A DNA stretch of 64,000 bases from Bacteroidota bacterium (GCA_016713925.1 JADJOH010000007.1:1041501-1105500); one strand, 5' to 3'. Shown: positions 39,214 through 48,498, numbered from the stretch's first letter. Translations and numbers: made by a program. Notes: a model not told the origin generated them from the letters alone.

Positions 39214-39554
39214 AGATGAGAATAGTGTGGTTCGGGCTGTTGCTTCTTGGAATGGTGGCCTGTAAATCAGGGAAAACAACCGCAACCGGAGAAAGCAATG
39301 TAGAAATGCCTGTGGAACAACCTTCCTCCCCGTTCAGGAGAATGAAGGTGATTGATAGCAGAGATATTGATGGTTGTGGCTTTCTGTTGATGCAGGACGA
39401 CAGTACCCTTTTTGATCCGGGCGTCCTCGACGAGAAATTCAGAAAGGATCAAATGGAGGTATTGGTTCACTTTAAAAAGAATAAAGACAGAATGAGTATT
39501 TGCATGCGCGGAATACCGGTGACAATTATTGAAATTAAAGGGCTTGTCAAATGA
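39210..39554 (+). CDS. Small lipoprotein of unknown function
   Basis: 114 residues with a lipoprotein signal (WFGLLLLGMVAC, Cys at about 18). The mature part holds MKVIDSRDIDGCGFLLMQDDSTLFDP and a beta-rich end VTIIEIKGLVK. No known domain recognised. It overlaps both neighbours by four bases (ATGA at 39210-39213 and 39551-39554), so expression is tied to the MATE transporter and fmt. Confidence 0.65.
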   Translation: MKMRIVWFGLLLLGMVACKSGKTTATGESNVEMPVEQPSSPFRRMKVIDSRDIDGCGFLLMQDDSTLFDPGVLDEKFRKDQMEVLVHFKKNKDRMSICMRGIPVTIIEIKGLVK

Positions 39555-40504
39555 GAATTATTTTCCTTGGCACTCCTGCTTTTGCAGTTCCTTCTCTGAA
39601 GATACTTGTTGAGAATGGCTATGAAATTGTGGCTGTAATTACTGCAGAAGATAAAGCTGCCGGACGAGGTCAACGAATTGCAATTTCTGATGTGAAAAAA
39701 TATGCACTGGAAGCCGGACTAAAAGTACTTCAACCCAGGCGGATGAACGATCCTGCTTTTCTTGATGAAGTTAAATCACTCCACGCGGATCTTCAAATTG
39801 TAGTCGCCTTTCGCATGATGCCGGAAGCATTGTGGTCCATGCCACCCCTTGGCACTTTTAACCTCCATGGATCATTGCTCCCTCAGTACAGAGGTGCTGC
39901 TCCTATAAACAGAGCCATCATGAACGGTGAAACAAAAACCGGATTGACTACTTTTTTTCTAAAGCATGAAATTGATACCGGTCTCATCATTTATAGAAAG
40001 GAAGTGCCGATTGGTCCCGAAGATACTGCAGGGGATTTGCATGACCGTATGATGGAAGAAGGAGCCTTGCTTGTATTGGATACGGTTAGAGCGATAGAAA
40101 GTAACGCTATTCATTTGCATCCACAGGAGGAATATATCCAACAGGGGGAGGAAGTAAAATCAGCTCCAAAAATTTTTAAAGAAGATTGTAAACTTGATTT
40201 CACTAAGGATATACATCATTTGAATAATCAGGTGCGTGGATTAAGTCCATTCCCCGGTGCTTTTTTTGATTTGGCGCTGGAAGATGGATCTCTTTTACCC
40301 GTTAAAGTGCTTCGCTCTATCCCGGAACCGGCGGGAACGGTATTGACGCATGAAATGATCAGTGATGGGAAAAGTACTTTGAAAATTAGTGCGGCTGATG
40401 GCTTTCTTGTGGTGAAGGAATTGCAGTTGCCCGGCAAGAAACGTATGAAAACAGAAGAATTGCTCCGCGGCTTTAAGTTTCCCGATAGTGCAACTATCCT
40501 CTAA
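39551..40504 (+). CDS. fmt: Methionyl-tRNA formyltransferase
   Basis: 317 residues. Transfers formyl from 10-formyl-THF to Met-tRNAi for translation start. The catalytic triad is visible: Asn104 and His106 in FNLHGSLLP, Asp142 in HEIDTG. The loop PQYRGAAPINRAI and the C-terminal tRNA-binding domain (LNNQVRGLSPFPGA, LPGKKRM) complete it. ATGA overlap with the lipoprotein gene. Confidence 0.95.
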   Translation: MRIIFLGTPAFAVPSLKILVENGYEIVAVITAEDKAAGRGQRIAISDVKKYALEAGLKVLQPRRMNDPAFLDEVKSLHADLQIVVAFRMMPEALWSMPPLGTFNLHGSLLPQYRGAAPINRAIMNGETKTGLTTFFLKHEIDTGLIIYRKEVPIGPEDTAGDLHDRMMEEGALLVLDTVRAIESNAIHLHPQEEYIQQGEEVKSAPKIFKEDCKLDFTKDIHHLNNQVRGLSPFPGAFFDLALEDGSLLPVKVLRSIPEPAGTVLTHEMISDGKSTLKISAADGFLVVKELQLPGKKRMKTEELLRGFKFPDSATIL

Positions 40505-40599
40505 AAGGACTTGAGATTTTACTCTTTTTAACTTTGAATAGTTAATATAATTATAGCAGAGTCGTCGTCTTCCAATAGAATGATAAGCATCTTTGTACC

Positions 40600-41292
40600 A
40601 TGAAAAACGTTGTTGTTTTTTCCGGTGCAGGGATTAGTGCAGAGAGCGGAATAAAGACCTTTCGGGATACCGGAGGATTGTGGGAAGAATACCGTATTGA
40701 AGATGTAGCTACACCCGGCGCCTGGCATAGAAATGCGGCCCTGGTCCTCGATTTTTATAACCAACGAAGAGCACAGGTCTTGTCCGCTCAACCAAATTCT
40801 GCTCATAGTGCAATTGCTGATCTTGAAAAATATTTTAATGTACAAGTTATCACTCAGAATATTGATGACTTACATGAGCGGGCAGGGTCATCAAATGTCC
40901 TTCATTTACACGGTGAAATCAGAAAATCAAGATCCACACTGGATGAACATCTGATTTTTCCGATTGAAGGAAGTGAATTGAAGATGGGAGATATATGCCC
41001 ACTCGGGGCTCAACTCCGTCCCCATATCGTTTGGTTTGGTGAGGCTGTTCCTGAAATGGAGAAGGCCATTTCTATCACGAGCAAGGCTGATATTTTTATA
41101 GTGATAGGAACATCTCTCGAAGTATATCCGGCTGCAGGATTGCTGGAATACGCTCCGGATTCGTCTCTAAAAATACTTGTGGATCCCCATGCCAAAATAC
41201 CTGCACATTTAAATGAGTTCTCCGTAGTACGTAAATCAGCCGGTGTTGGGGTGCCGGAAGTGCTTCAAAAAATAATAGAAAATAATGTTTAG
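40600..41292 (+). CDS. cobB: NAD-dependent protein deacylase (sirtuin) without the zinc cysteines
   Basis: 230 residues. NAD-binding GAGISAESGI and TFRDTGGLW, TQNIDDLHERAG and the catalytic His104 in LHLHGE are intact, and LRPHIVWFGE follows. Tyr53 and Arg56 (YNQR) match the pair that lets class III sirtuins remove succinyl and malonyl groups. Only one cysteine (133) is found where the family normally has four zinc ligands; a known group of bacterial sirtuins shares this trait. Overlaps the next gene by eight bases. A CATCTTTG -7-like box lies four bases before ATG. Confidence 0.85.
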   Translation: MKNVVVFSGAGISAESGIKTFRDTGGLWEEYRIEDVATPGAWHRNAALVLDFYNQRRAQVLSAQPNSAHSAIADLEKYFNVQVITQNIDDLHERAGSSNVLHLHGEIRKSRSTLDEHLIFPIEGSELKMGDICPLGAQLRPHIVWFGEAVPEMEKAISITSKADIFIVIGTSLEVYPAAGLLEYAPDSSLKILVDPHAKIPAHLNEFSVVRKSAGVGVPEVLQKIIENNV

Positions 41293-41884
41293 CAGCGAAT
41301 TTATTGCTTCAGATACCTTTCAATGGTTTGTTCTTCCCGCTTTAATTTTTTTAGCGAGAATGAGTGATGTGACCCTGGCTACATTGAGAAATATTTTCCT
41401 GAGTAAATCCATTAAATACATCGTACCGTTTCTTGGATTTATTGAGGTGCTGATTTGGTTATTGGCAATAAGTCAGATCATGAAGAATTTACATAATCCG
41501 GTTTGCTTTATCGCCTATGCTACAGGATACTCGATGGGAATTTTCTTCGGAATTAAGATTGAGGAGCGACTGGCACTCGGCTTGCAAGTGATGAGAATTA
41601 TCACTCAAAAAGATGCCGATGATCTGATTAAAGCTCTCGTTGACCATAGTTTTGGAATCACCACCATTGAAGGACATGGTGCAAAGGGTCCGGTGAAGAT
41701 TATTCTTACTGTGGTGAAAAGAAAGGATATTATTACAGTCCGGCAACTCATAGAAGAAAAACATCCCACTGCATTTTACTCTGTGGAAGACATTAGAACG
41801 GTAAGCAGAGGTGTTTTTCCGCAGTCCGGCCAAAGCCGCCTGGATCATTTTAAAAGTGTTTTTCCATTAGGAAGCGGGAAATAG
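41285..41884 (+). CDS. DUF2179 (UPF0316) membrane protein
   Basis: 199 residues. Three N-terminal membrane helices (about 15-95; WFVLPALIFLARMSDVTLATLRN and YIVPFLGFIEVLIWLLA) and a cytosolic C-terminal DUF2179 domain (GHGAKGPVKIILTVVKRKDI, VRQLIEEKHPTAFYSVEDIR). DUF2179 resembles small ligand-binding domains; the role of the family is unknown. It overlaps the sirtuin gene by eight bases. Confidence 0.85.
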   Translation: MFSSEFIASDTFQWFVLPALIFLARMSDVTLATLRNIFLSKSIKYIVPFLGFIEVLIWLLAISQIMKNLHNPVCFIAYATGYSMGIFFGIKIEERLALGLQVMRIITQKDADDLIKALVDHSFGITTIEGHGAKGPVKIILTVVKRKDIITVRQLIEEKHPTAFYSVEDIRTVSRGVFPQSGQSRLDHFKSVFPLGSGK

Positions 41885-41917
41885 TTCATTTGAAAAAACT
41901 TTCATAGGTTTTGGAGA

Positions 41918-41937
41918 TATGTGATTTTTGTCACATA
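41918..41937. promoter_or_regulatory. CRP/FNR-type palindrome
   Basis: TATGTGA-N6-TCACATA has seven-base perfect arms and contains TGTGA-N6-TCACA, the classic CRP half-sites. It lies 20 bases before the -7 box at 41957-41964, a position suited to activation. Confidence 0.55.
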
Positions 41938-41956
41938 AATACAAAATCCTATTACA

Positions 41957-41964
41957 TAGTTTTG
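41957..41964 (+). promoter_or_regulatory. -7 box of the DUF2892 gene
   Basis: TAGTTTTG matches TAnnTTTG; ATG follows 21 bases later. No TTG lies at the right -33 distance, in keeping with an activated promoter. Confidence 0.5.
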
Positions 41965-41985
41965 TTTCCACTAAACAAACACGCT

Positions 41986-42189
41986 ATGAAAAAAAACATG
42001 GGTTCTACCGATAAAATTATGAGAATCATTGTTGCACTGGTATTGATCTTTCTCTATGCGACCAATAGAGTAGAGGGTACTTTGGGTATTGTATTGCTCG
42101 TACTGGCAGGGGTTTTCATCCTGACTTCTCTTGTTAGTTTCTGTCCGCTTTATGCACCATTCGGAATCAACACCTGCAAAAAGAATTAA
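41986..42189 (+). CDS. DUF2892 (YgaP-like) small inner-membrane protein
   Basis: 67 residues from ATG 41986. It starts KKNMGSTDKIMRIIVALVLI and has two membrane helices with the family end VSFCPLYAPFGINTCKK. This domain forms the membrane part of YgaP rhodanese proteins and occurs alone in many Bacteroidota. The CRP/FNR-type palindrome upstream hints at control by redox, NO or cAMP, not proven. Confidence 0.8.
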   Translation: MKKNMGSTDKIMRIIVALVLIFLYATNRVEGTLGIVLLVLAGVFILTSLVSFCPLYAPFGINTCKKN

Positions 42190-42235
42190 GAAGCCAATTT
42201 AGGATTTTAACAGCTGCTGAAAAGTGGCAGAGGTG

Positions 42236-43021
42236 TTATTTGCCTGCCCTTTTCTTATTACTGATAATGAATTTTGTGAGGCTATTGTAGATGTTCCGAA
42301 CCTCAGGTATCTCTTTTAAAATAGAAAGATGAGCCTTGATAGATTTAAAGTCTTCCCGCTGAGCCGGTCCGGTTTGTACAGTAACCGGAGAGGAATGCTG
42401 CACTTTCTCTGCGGTGGCGGTAATCAATGGCCGGAGCAAATCAAAAGAGAGATTATTTTCCTTTAATATCAATTCCGCAATTGCATATTGAGCGTTACTG
42501 AAATTATTGGCAAAAACAGCAGCAAGATGCACCATTAATCGTTGCCGGCTATTCATCATTGTCACCTTTTTGCTGAGGAGTTTGGCTGTATGTTTTAATA
42601 GTGAAAGCACTTTCGGATTACTACCCTCCAGACAAATTGGAACAGTTGACCAATCTACTTTCAGCTCTGACGAAAACGATTGCACCGGATAAAAGACGCC
42701 TGTACCGTGTGCATAAGCCGCACCATCAATCAGAGCAATGCTTCCCGAACAGTGCACCAAAATATAACCGGATTTACTATTCTGCTTCATGATACGTTGA
42801 ATTGCATCATCACTGGTGCAGATGAATAAGACAGCATGTTTTGCACTTGTATCCGGAACTGTAGAATACCATGCAGCACCTGTAGCCCTGGCAATGGCTT
42901 TCCCTTTCTTAACATTCCTGCTGCAAATAAAACGGATAGGTAAACCGGCATGAAAAAGTCCCGTGGCCAGATGATGAGCCACATTCCCGGAACCAAATAT
43001 TCCTATCTCGATATTTTTCAC
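42236..43021 (-). CDS. Rossmann-like/DUF2520 oxidoreductase
   Basis: 261 residues. N-terminal NAD(P)-binding region IGIFGSGNVAHHLATGL, then HCSGSIALIDGA and FYPVQSFS, and a C-terminal DUF2520 helical domain (AAVFANNFSNAQYAIAE). It resembles pyrroline-carboxylate reductase/F420 oxidoreductase relatives; the substrate is unknown. One base after ccmF on the same strand, so it is expressed with the cytochrome c maturation genes though unrelated in known function. Confidence 0.8.
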   Translation of the reverse strand: MKNIEIGIFGSGNVAHHLATGLFHAGLPIRFICSRNVKKGKAIARATGAAWYSTVPDTSAKHAVLFICTSDDAIQRIMKQNSKSGYILVHCSGSIALIDGAAYAHGTGVFYPVQSFSSELKVDWSTVPICLEGSNPKVLSLLKHTAKLLSKKVTMMNSRQRLMVHLAAVFANNFSNAQYAIAELILKENNLSFDLLRPLITATAEKVQHSSPVTVQTGPAQREDFKSIKAHLSILKEIPEVRNIYNSLTKFIISNKKRAGK

Positions 43022-43022
43022 A

Positions 43023-45455
43023 TTATTGAACCTGCTGAGTCTTTAACTGACGAATTCTCTTCACGATGGCAATCCATGTACCGATAATCATAAGAATACA
43101 ACCTGTCCATAAAATGTTTATCTGAGGGAAAATGATGGCTTTCATGATCACAAATTCTCTGACATTCCCCTCTTTTTCGGCAATATCAATTTCCATTTTA
43201 TTCTCTTCCGGTAAAATCTTTTCAAAAGCAAATTTCAGACCCAGCTCATTTATTTCTGCCGTGCGATTGAAGAACGAGTTTTCGCGAATGACAAAAACAG
43301 GTTCGGCATAATGAATCTTTCTGTTCACATCCATAATCAACAAGCGGGCGCCAATGGCAATATCACCTTCCTTCAGCATCAATGCGTTTTTGTCCACGTC
43401 TTTATTCAATGACTCCAGAATAACTAGACTATTACTGGTTGTAATTGTATCGCCAATGGACATTTGATACTTCTTTCCTTTCCGATAAGTTCCATCCTCC
43501 TGACGACCTGTTTTATCATCCAGCTCCGCATAGGTGACATGTGTATAAATATCTCTGTTCAAATAATGCTTTGTAGAAGGTTCACTCACATTGCCCATCC
43601 TTTCATTCAACTGCACTTTAGGAAAAAGGGAAAAACTCTTTTCTAATTTACCGTTAAGATGATTCGCTTTAAAATATTCCACCTCGTAGAAAATGTTGAT
43701 GCCCTCCTTCTTCTTATCCTTATAGGTGACATAAAATTCACCCATGGGCAACGTATCACCCTGGTAGAGCAGAATATTCTCGTTATTCGGGAAATCCTTT
43801 CCTAAATCTACTTTCAAACGGTTCTGACTAATGACTGTTTTCTCTGCATTCGATATCAATGATCCTAATAAAATAAGAGCAATTCCCATATGAGCAATAC
43901 TGGAGCCGGAATGCATCGTCTTCCCTTTAACTACCCGGATTAAATAATCCAGATTTGCTAAAAACGCCCATAGTGCTGTAAACAAAAGCAGTGTTTGTTG
44001 TACACGGTCAAAGTCATAATATACTTCGAGAGTGATAGCAACAATCAAAGCCACAACAAAGGAAATGACCAACTTCTTAATGGTTTCCTTAGGATCTGAT
44101 TGTTTCCATTTAAAAAATTGTGAGATGGACATGAGCAGACCAATGATGACGGCGATAGGAATTTGCCATGAATTATAAAAATCTATTGCATCTGCAGGGG
44201 GAGCCATCTTGGTTCCAAAAATTTTATTGATGACTGGAATGGAGGTGGTAATGCTGATCTGAACTGCAGAGATGACGAGAATCAACATCCCCATAAACAT
44301 CCAGAATTCACGACTGCTGATATGATCATCTTCGCTGCTTCCCTTAATTTCTTTTCGGTGGATGAAAACAAGTACAATTGAAAGCACTACAAAAAAGAGC
44401 ATATAGAGTACCAATTGTCCTCTCATACCTAAATCAGTAAATGCATGTACAGAAGTATCACCCAAAATTCCGCTTCTTGTTAAAAAGGTCGAATATAGAA
44501 TCAACAGAAAACTGGATACGACCAATACGATTGTACTGCCTAATGAAGTCCCGTTCTTCTTAAAAATCACCATCACATGGGCTGCACCCACCAACGTTAG
44601 CCAGGGAACAAGACTTGCATTCTCCACCGGGTCCCATGCCCAGAATCCGCCAAAACTCAATGATTCATAAGCCCAGGCACCTCCCATTAATAATCCTGTT
44701 CCCAGAATCATCACGCCAAAGAAAGCCCATGGCAATGCAGGTGCTACCCATTCTTTCACCTTTCCGGTAAGCATTCCGCCTATCGCATACGCAAATGGAA
44801 TGGCAGTAGCAGCAAAACCCAGGAATAGAGTAGGGGGATGGATGACCATCCAGTAATTTTGCAGTAGTGGATTTAATCCCCGGCCATCTTTTATCTTATT
44901 CAGATAATCCGGCATTTGTATAAAAGGTAAGTTGGCAAAGTCAGGATGATCGCGCAAAAGAATAAATGGATTTGAACCAATTTTAATTCCATCGAACTCT
45001 AATCCCAATAACATTGATGCCAGAAAAGCCTGTATGATCATCAGGGTAAACATAACCGGAGCCTCCCATTTCCCCGCTTTCAGGATAATCACAAAAGAAA
45101 GAATTACATGCCAGAAGGTCCAAACTAAAAAACTTCCTTCCTGACCTTCCCAAAGACAAGCCCACATATATTTAAATGGTAAAATAGTACTGGAGTGTTG
45201 CCAGACATAATAATACTCAAAGAAATGTCCGTGAATTAAATAGTAAATAAGAAAGATCAACCCTAAAGCACTTATCGCATGAACACTGAAGGCTGTTCTG
45301 CCCAGCTTCACCCACGAAGCAGATAAATCATCTTTTCTTTTAAAGGAAAAGTAATAAGCCAGACAGGATAATAATGCCGCTGTAAAGGATAAGATGATCA
45401 GTATATTTCCTAACTGACCATATCCCAGGTGTTCACCTTGATAGTTTAGATTCAT
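43023..45455 (-). CDS. ccmF: Cytochrome c haem lyase subunit CcmF
   Basis: An 810-residue polytopic protein with about 15 membrane helices. The haem-handling WWD-type motif GGFWAWDPVENASLVPWL is present, and the periplasmic domain (about 560-770) precedes the last helix. CcmF attaches haem from CcmE to CXXCH apocytochromes in the periplasm. Length is above the usual 650, mainly from the periplasmic insert. Lies 45 bases after ccmE. Confidence 0.92.
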   Translation of the reverse strand: MNLNYQGEHLGYGQLGNILIILSFTAALLSCLAYYFSFKRKDDLSASWVKLGRTAFSVHAISALGLIFLIYYLIHGHFFEYYYVWQHSSTILPFKYMWACLWEGQEGSFLVWTFWHVILSFVIILKAGKWEAPVMFTLMIIQAFLASMLLGLEFDGIKIGSNPFILLRDHPDFANLPFIQMPDYLNKIKDGRGLNPLLQNYWMVIHPPTLFLGFAATAIPFAYAIGGMLTGKVKEWVAPALPWAFFGVMILGTGLLMGGAWAYESLSFGGFWAWDPVENASLVPWLTLVGAAHVMVIFKKNGTSLGSTIVLVVSSFLLILYSTFLTRSGILGDTSVHAFTDLGMRGQLVLYMLFFVVLSIVLVFIHRKEIKGSSEDDHISSREFWMFMGMLILVISAVQISITTSIPVINKIFGTKMAPPADAIDFYNSWQIPIAVIIGLLMSISQFFKWKQSDPKETIKKLVISFVVALIVAITLEVYYDFDRVQQTLLLFTALWAFLANLDYLIRVVKGKTMHSGSSIAHMGIALILLGSLISNAEKTVISQNRLKVDLGKDFPNNENILLYQGDTLPMGEFYVTYKDKKKEGINIFYEVEYFKANHLNGKLEKSFSLFPKVQLNERMGNVSEPSTKHYLNRDIYTHVTYAELDDKTGRQEDGTYRKGKKYQMSIGDTITTSNSLVILESLNKDVDKNALMLKEGDIAIGARLLIMDVNRKIHYAEPVFVIRENSFFNRTAEINELGLKFAFEKILPEENKMEIDIAEKEGNVREFVIMKAIIFPQINILWTGCILMIIGTWIAIVKRIRQLKTQQVQ

Positions 45456-45500
45456 TTATTTTTCCTCGCAGAATTAAGAAAAGGAAATCGTTAATACTCG

Positions 45501-45899
45501 TTACTGTACCGCCTTCATTTGATCTTGCTGATTGCCGTTGTATTTGGAAGGACATTTCATCAATAGTTGATTCGCGATGAATTTATCTTCCTTCATTTTT
45601 CCGACTACAACAATTTGTTCGGATCTCTCAAAATCCTGTGGCTTGGTTCCATTATATAAAACCAGTTTCTCTAATCCTTCACTATCGACCAGGTAAAATC
45701 CAAAAATATTAGCGTTCTCCTGGGGATTATAAATAAAATCTTTCTGCAGGTTTACTTTTCCAACAACATGGAAAGTATTCCCTTCATTTTCGATCGCTGT
45801 CCTGAATGGGGCATAAGTGCTGGAGTTGCTGATGGTGCTGACAATAACAGCCAGAGCAATCGCAATGACAACAATCGCAACTATATGGATCTTTTTCAT
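45501..45899 (-). CDS. ccmE: Haem chaperone CcmE, CxxxY type
   Basis: 132 residues. One N-terminal membrane helix (IVAIVVIAIALAVIVSTI) and an OB-fold domain (VVGKVNLQKDF, FYLVDSEGLEKLVLYNG, IVVVGKMKEDKFIANQLL). At the haem-binding site it reads KCPSKY: Cys116 and Tyr120 replace the usual His of HxxxY. The same CxxxY form is known from Desulfovibrio and archaea and still binds haem covalently. It sits between the CcmD-like gene and ccmF. Confidence 0.88.
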   Translation of the reverse strand: MKKIHIVAIVVIAIALAVIVSTISNSSTYAPFRTAIENEGNTFHVVGKVNLQKDFIYNPQENANIFGFYLVDSEGLEKLVLYNGTKPQDFERSEQIVVVGKMKEDKFIANQLLMKCPSKYNGNQQDQMKAVQ

Positions 45900-45904
45900 C
45901 TCTA

Positions 45905-46147
45905 TTATCTGTTTTTTATCTCTTTCTCCAGCTTTGACACCTTTTTATCAATGCGAAACAAGTATATACTTAATATAGTTAATGCAATGGCTGCAATAAC
46001 TACTACAACATAAATTTTGCCCTCTGAACGCATTGTATCCGCCATTTCAATTTCCTGCGCTCGAGCTAAAGAATGCAACGACATGAAGATGGATAACGTA
46101 AGAACTGCTGATTTTGATATAAACCTATTCATGATAATGTTTTTCAA
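45905..46147 (-). CDS. CcmD-like small membrane protein
   Basis: 80 residues or 75 from the second ATG (46132), which leaves an eight-base overlap with ccmC. A cleavable-looking N-terminal segment is followed by one helix (YVVVVIAAIALTILSIYLF) and a charged coil (RIDKKVSKLEKEIKNR). Position between ccmC and ccmE and the single helix suit CcmD, which helps release haem-bound CcmE; sequence alone is too short for proof. Confidence 0.65.
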   Translation of the reverse strand: MKNIIMNRFISKSAVLTLSIFMSLHSLARAQEIEMADTMRSEGKIYVVVVIAAIALTILSIYLFRIDKKVSKLEKEIKNR

Positions 46148-46799
46148 GCTTTGTTATTCTAACTCTAAGACTCATCATCCAAACCCCCAGCAGCGTCCAA
46201 CCGATAACTGCCGGATAAAATACCATGCGCATATTGGAATCCAAATCATATTTGTTAAAACCCGGATTTCCACCTTTGCCCGGATGAAGAGAATCGTTCA
46301 ACTTAGGAATGATAAGTATAAAGACCACCATCATTACAAATGCAAATATGCTGTACACAGAAGATAAGCGAGCACGCTTGGTATCGTCGGCAATGGCATT
46401 TCTTAAAATAAAATAGGCAGCATAGATCAACATGGAGGCCGCTGTGCCATTTAACTGCGGATCGTTGACCCAGGGTGCTCCCCATGTATAATTGGCCCAT
46501 ACCATGCCTGTAATCAATCCGGCAATACCAAATACCATGGCCATTCTTGCACATTCCTCTGCAACGATATCAGAATAGAGTTTAGAGTTACTGAGATATT
46601 TGATACTATAAATAGCATTACACAGCATCAACACAAGCATGGCCATCCACATGGTGACATGGAAATATAAATTACGAATGGTTTCATTAAGAATAGGCAT
46701 CCGAGGCACTTCTCCCACAAAACCCATGTAGTAGGTATAAAAAAGACAAATGAGTGCTAAAATTTTCCACCACCAGGCATGGGCAATTGTCGTTTTCAT
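46125..46799 (-). CDS. ccmC: Haem handling protein CcmC
   Basis: 224 residues with six membrane helices. The tryptophan-rich motif ANYTWGAPWVNDPQLNG is the CcmC version of the WWD domain that loads haem onto CcmE. Starts nine bases after ccmB and overlaps the CcmD-like gene. Confidence 0.92.
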   Translation of the reverse strand: MKTTIAHAWWWKILALICLFYTYYMGFVGEVPRMPILNETIRNLYFHVTMWMAMLVLMLCNAIYSIKYLSNSKLYSDIVAEECARMAMVFGIAGLITGMVWANYTWGAPWVNDPQLNGTAASMLIYAAYFILRNAIADDTKRARLSSVYSIFAFVMMVVFILIIPKLNDSLHPGKGGNPGFNKYDLDSNMRMVFYPAVIGWTLLGVWMMSLRVRITKLEKHYHE

Positions 46800-46808
46800 T
46801 TCAATTTA

Positions 46809-47482
46809 TTATTCTCGCCAAAGGTAGGGAAAGAGGAGGTAGGAGAGCGCAACAATCATTACATTTAAGGAAATTAATAACAGAAAATACGGCTGATTAA
46901 TGCTCCAATCTTGTCCTTCAATAGCGTTTTGAGTAAATCGAATAATTGTTATGATGAGTGGAAAAAGCAGTGGGAAACCAAGAATTGCTACCAAGGCAGC
47001 ATTGCTTTGTGCGCGGGAAACAATACCCGATACCAGAGTCAAAATCGATGACAATCCAAAGCTTCCCAGAAGCAATCCACCCACAAACTGAAGTTTATCC
47101 TGAATCGGCAAATCAAAGAACAAGGAAAATGCCAGTAGGTTAACTATGCCTAATGCACTTAGCAATAAAATATTATAACAAGTTTTTGCCAAAATAACAT
47201 TGGCAGGACTTAGGAGTAAATAATGGAAAAGTTGTATGCCACGGCTTTCCTGAAGAAAACTTCGGGCAATGGCATTGGTGGCCGCAAAAAGCATTATTAT
47301 CCAAAAAGGGCGTTCCAGCTCACCGGATCCAGTTGCTGCCGGTAACTGAGATAGGAGATGTAAATTGAAGCAAGCGAATAGACCAGCAAGCTGGTAATGG
47401 CCTGTTTATTCTTTAATTCCAGGTTGAACTCATGTTGAATTAGCCGAATGAACTGTTTAAAGGAGAATTCCATATCCGGCAA
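46809..47482 (-). CDS. ccmB: Haem exporter membrane subunit CcmB (one frameshift)
   Basis: Two fragments form one protein of about 223 residues. The first (ATG 47482) ends QQLDPVSWNALFG; a sixth A in the run at 47303-47307 restores WNALFWIIMLFAATNA and joins the second, which holds SFLQESRGIQLFHYLLLSP, diagnostic of CcmB. It is the membrane part of the CcmAB ABC transporter. The ATPase gene ccmA is not adjacent: a divergent bshB1 begins 56 bases upstream. First gene of ccmBCDEF. Confidence 0.85.
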
Positions 47483-47513
47483 ATTTGGTGTTTTTATGAA
47501 TCCGTGAATAAAC

Positions 47514-47521
47514 TATTTTTG
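47514..47521 (+). promoter_or_regulatory. -7 box of bshB1
   Basis: TATTTTTG fits TAnnTTTG, 16 bases before the ATG. A TTTG lies at 47484-47487 but the 26-base spacer is long. Confidence 0.4.
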
Positions 47522-47537
47522 AACCGAAAGCAGAATT

Positions 47538-48254
47538 ATGAAAATTGACCTACTGGCATTTGGTGCTCATCCCGATGATGTTGAATTAGGAGCAGGCGGA
47601 ACACTTGCAAAAGAGATAAGTCTCGGCAGAAAAGTGGGGGTTGTTGACCTGACCAGGGGTGAATTAGGTACCCGGGGGAGTGCAACATCCAGAGACGAGG
47701 AAGCCGCAGCCAGTGCTGAATTACTTGGACTCGAATTTCGAACCAATATGTGCTTCAGGGATGGTTTTTTTCAAAATGACGAATTTCATCAGATGGCGTT
47801 GGTGGCTTACCTTAGGCATTATCAACCGGAAATTGTTATTTGCAATGCGAAAAGCGGCCGTCATCCGGATCATGGAAAAGGGAGTGAATTGGTTTCTGTA
47901 GCCTGTTTTCTCAGTGGATTGAGTAAAGTCAAATCTCAATGGAATGGAGTTGAACAGGAAGTCTGGAGACCTAAAGCTGTTTATCATTATATTCAGGATA
48001 GATATCTAAGGCCGGATTTTGTGGTGGACATCTCTGATTTTATGGAGATGAAAATGAAATCTGTTTTATCTTTTAAAACTCAATTTTATGACCCAAATTC
48101 AGCAGAACCTGCCACTGCTATTTCTTCAAAAGAGTTTCTCGAATTTCTATACGCTAGAGCAATTGAATTCGGCAGACCCATTGGTGCAAAATATGCAGAA
48201 GGTTTTACTGTGGAAAAAATAACCGGTATCTCTTCCTTGTTTGATCTCCGGTAA
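47538..48254 (+). CDS. bshB1: Bacillithiol biosynthesis deacetylase BshB1
   Basis: 238 residues of the PIG-L/LmbE zinc deacetylase family. AHPDD (residues 10-14) and HPDH (109-112) supply the zinc ligands and catalytic Asp; TRGELGTRGS and GLEFRTNMCFRDG are typical of BshB1, which removes acetyl from GlcNAc-malate in bacillithiol synthesis. Monocistronic here, divergent from ccmB. Confidence 0.92.
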   Translation: MKIDLLAFGAHPDDVELGAGGTLAKEISLGRKVGVVDLTRGELGTRGSATSRDEEAAASAELLGLEFRTNMCFRDGFFQNDEFHQMALVAYLRHYQPEIVICNAKSGRHPDHGKGSELVSVACFLSGLSKVKSQWNGVEQEVWRPKAVYHYIQDRYLRPDFVVDISDFMEMKMKSVLSFKTQFYDPNSAEPATAISSKEFLEFLYARAIEFGRPIGAKYAEGFTVEKITGISSLFDLR

Positions 48255-48448
48255 ATTTTAGAATCATCAAGTCATATTATTAATCGAATTTCTTTTGTAT
48301 CAAATTGGATTCATGTTCTTGTATCCTTGAAGAAGTGTTAGTCCTGTTTTTGAAGTGGTACTTCCCTATAATTTTTCAACTAAAAATTTCATTTCATGTT
48401 TTTTCAAATTGATCGATCCATTGCTTGTCTAAAAAATACTTCATAAAA

Positions 48449-48480
48449 AAAGAGGCCATCTCTTTCGAGACAGCCTCTTT
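48449..48480 (-). terminator. Intrinsic terminator of the Asp-box T9SS gene
   Basis: AAAGAGGC and GCCTCTTT arms with inner TCTC/GAGA pairing, followed on the minus strand by a T7 run. Lies 18 bases after the stop codon. Confidence 0.8.
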
Positions 48481-48498
48481 CTATTTATTAGCAATCAA

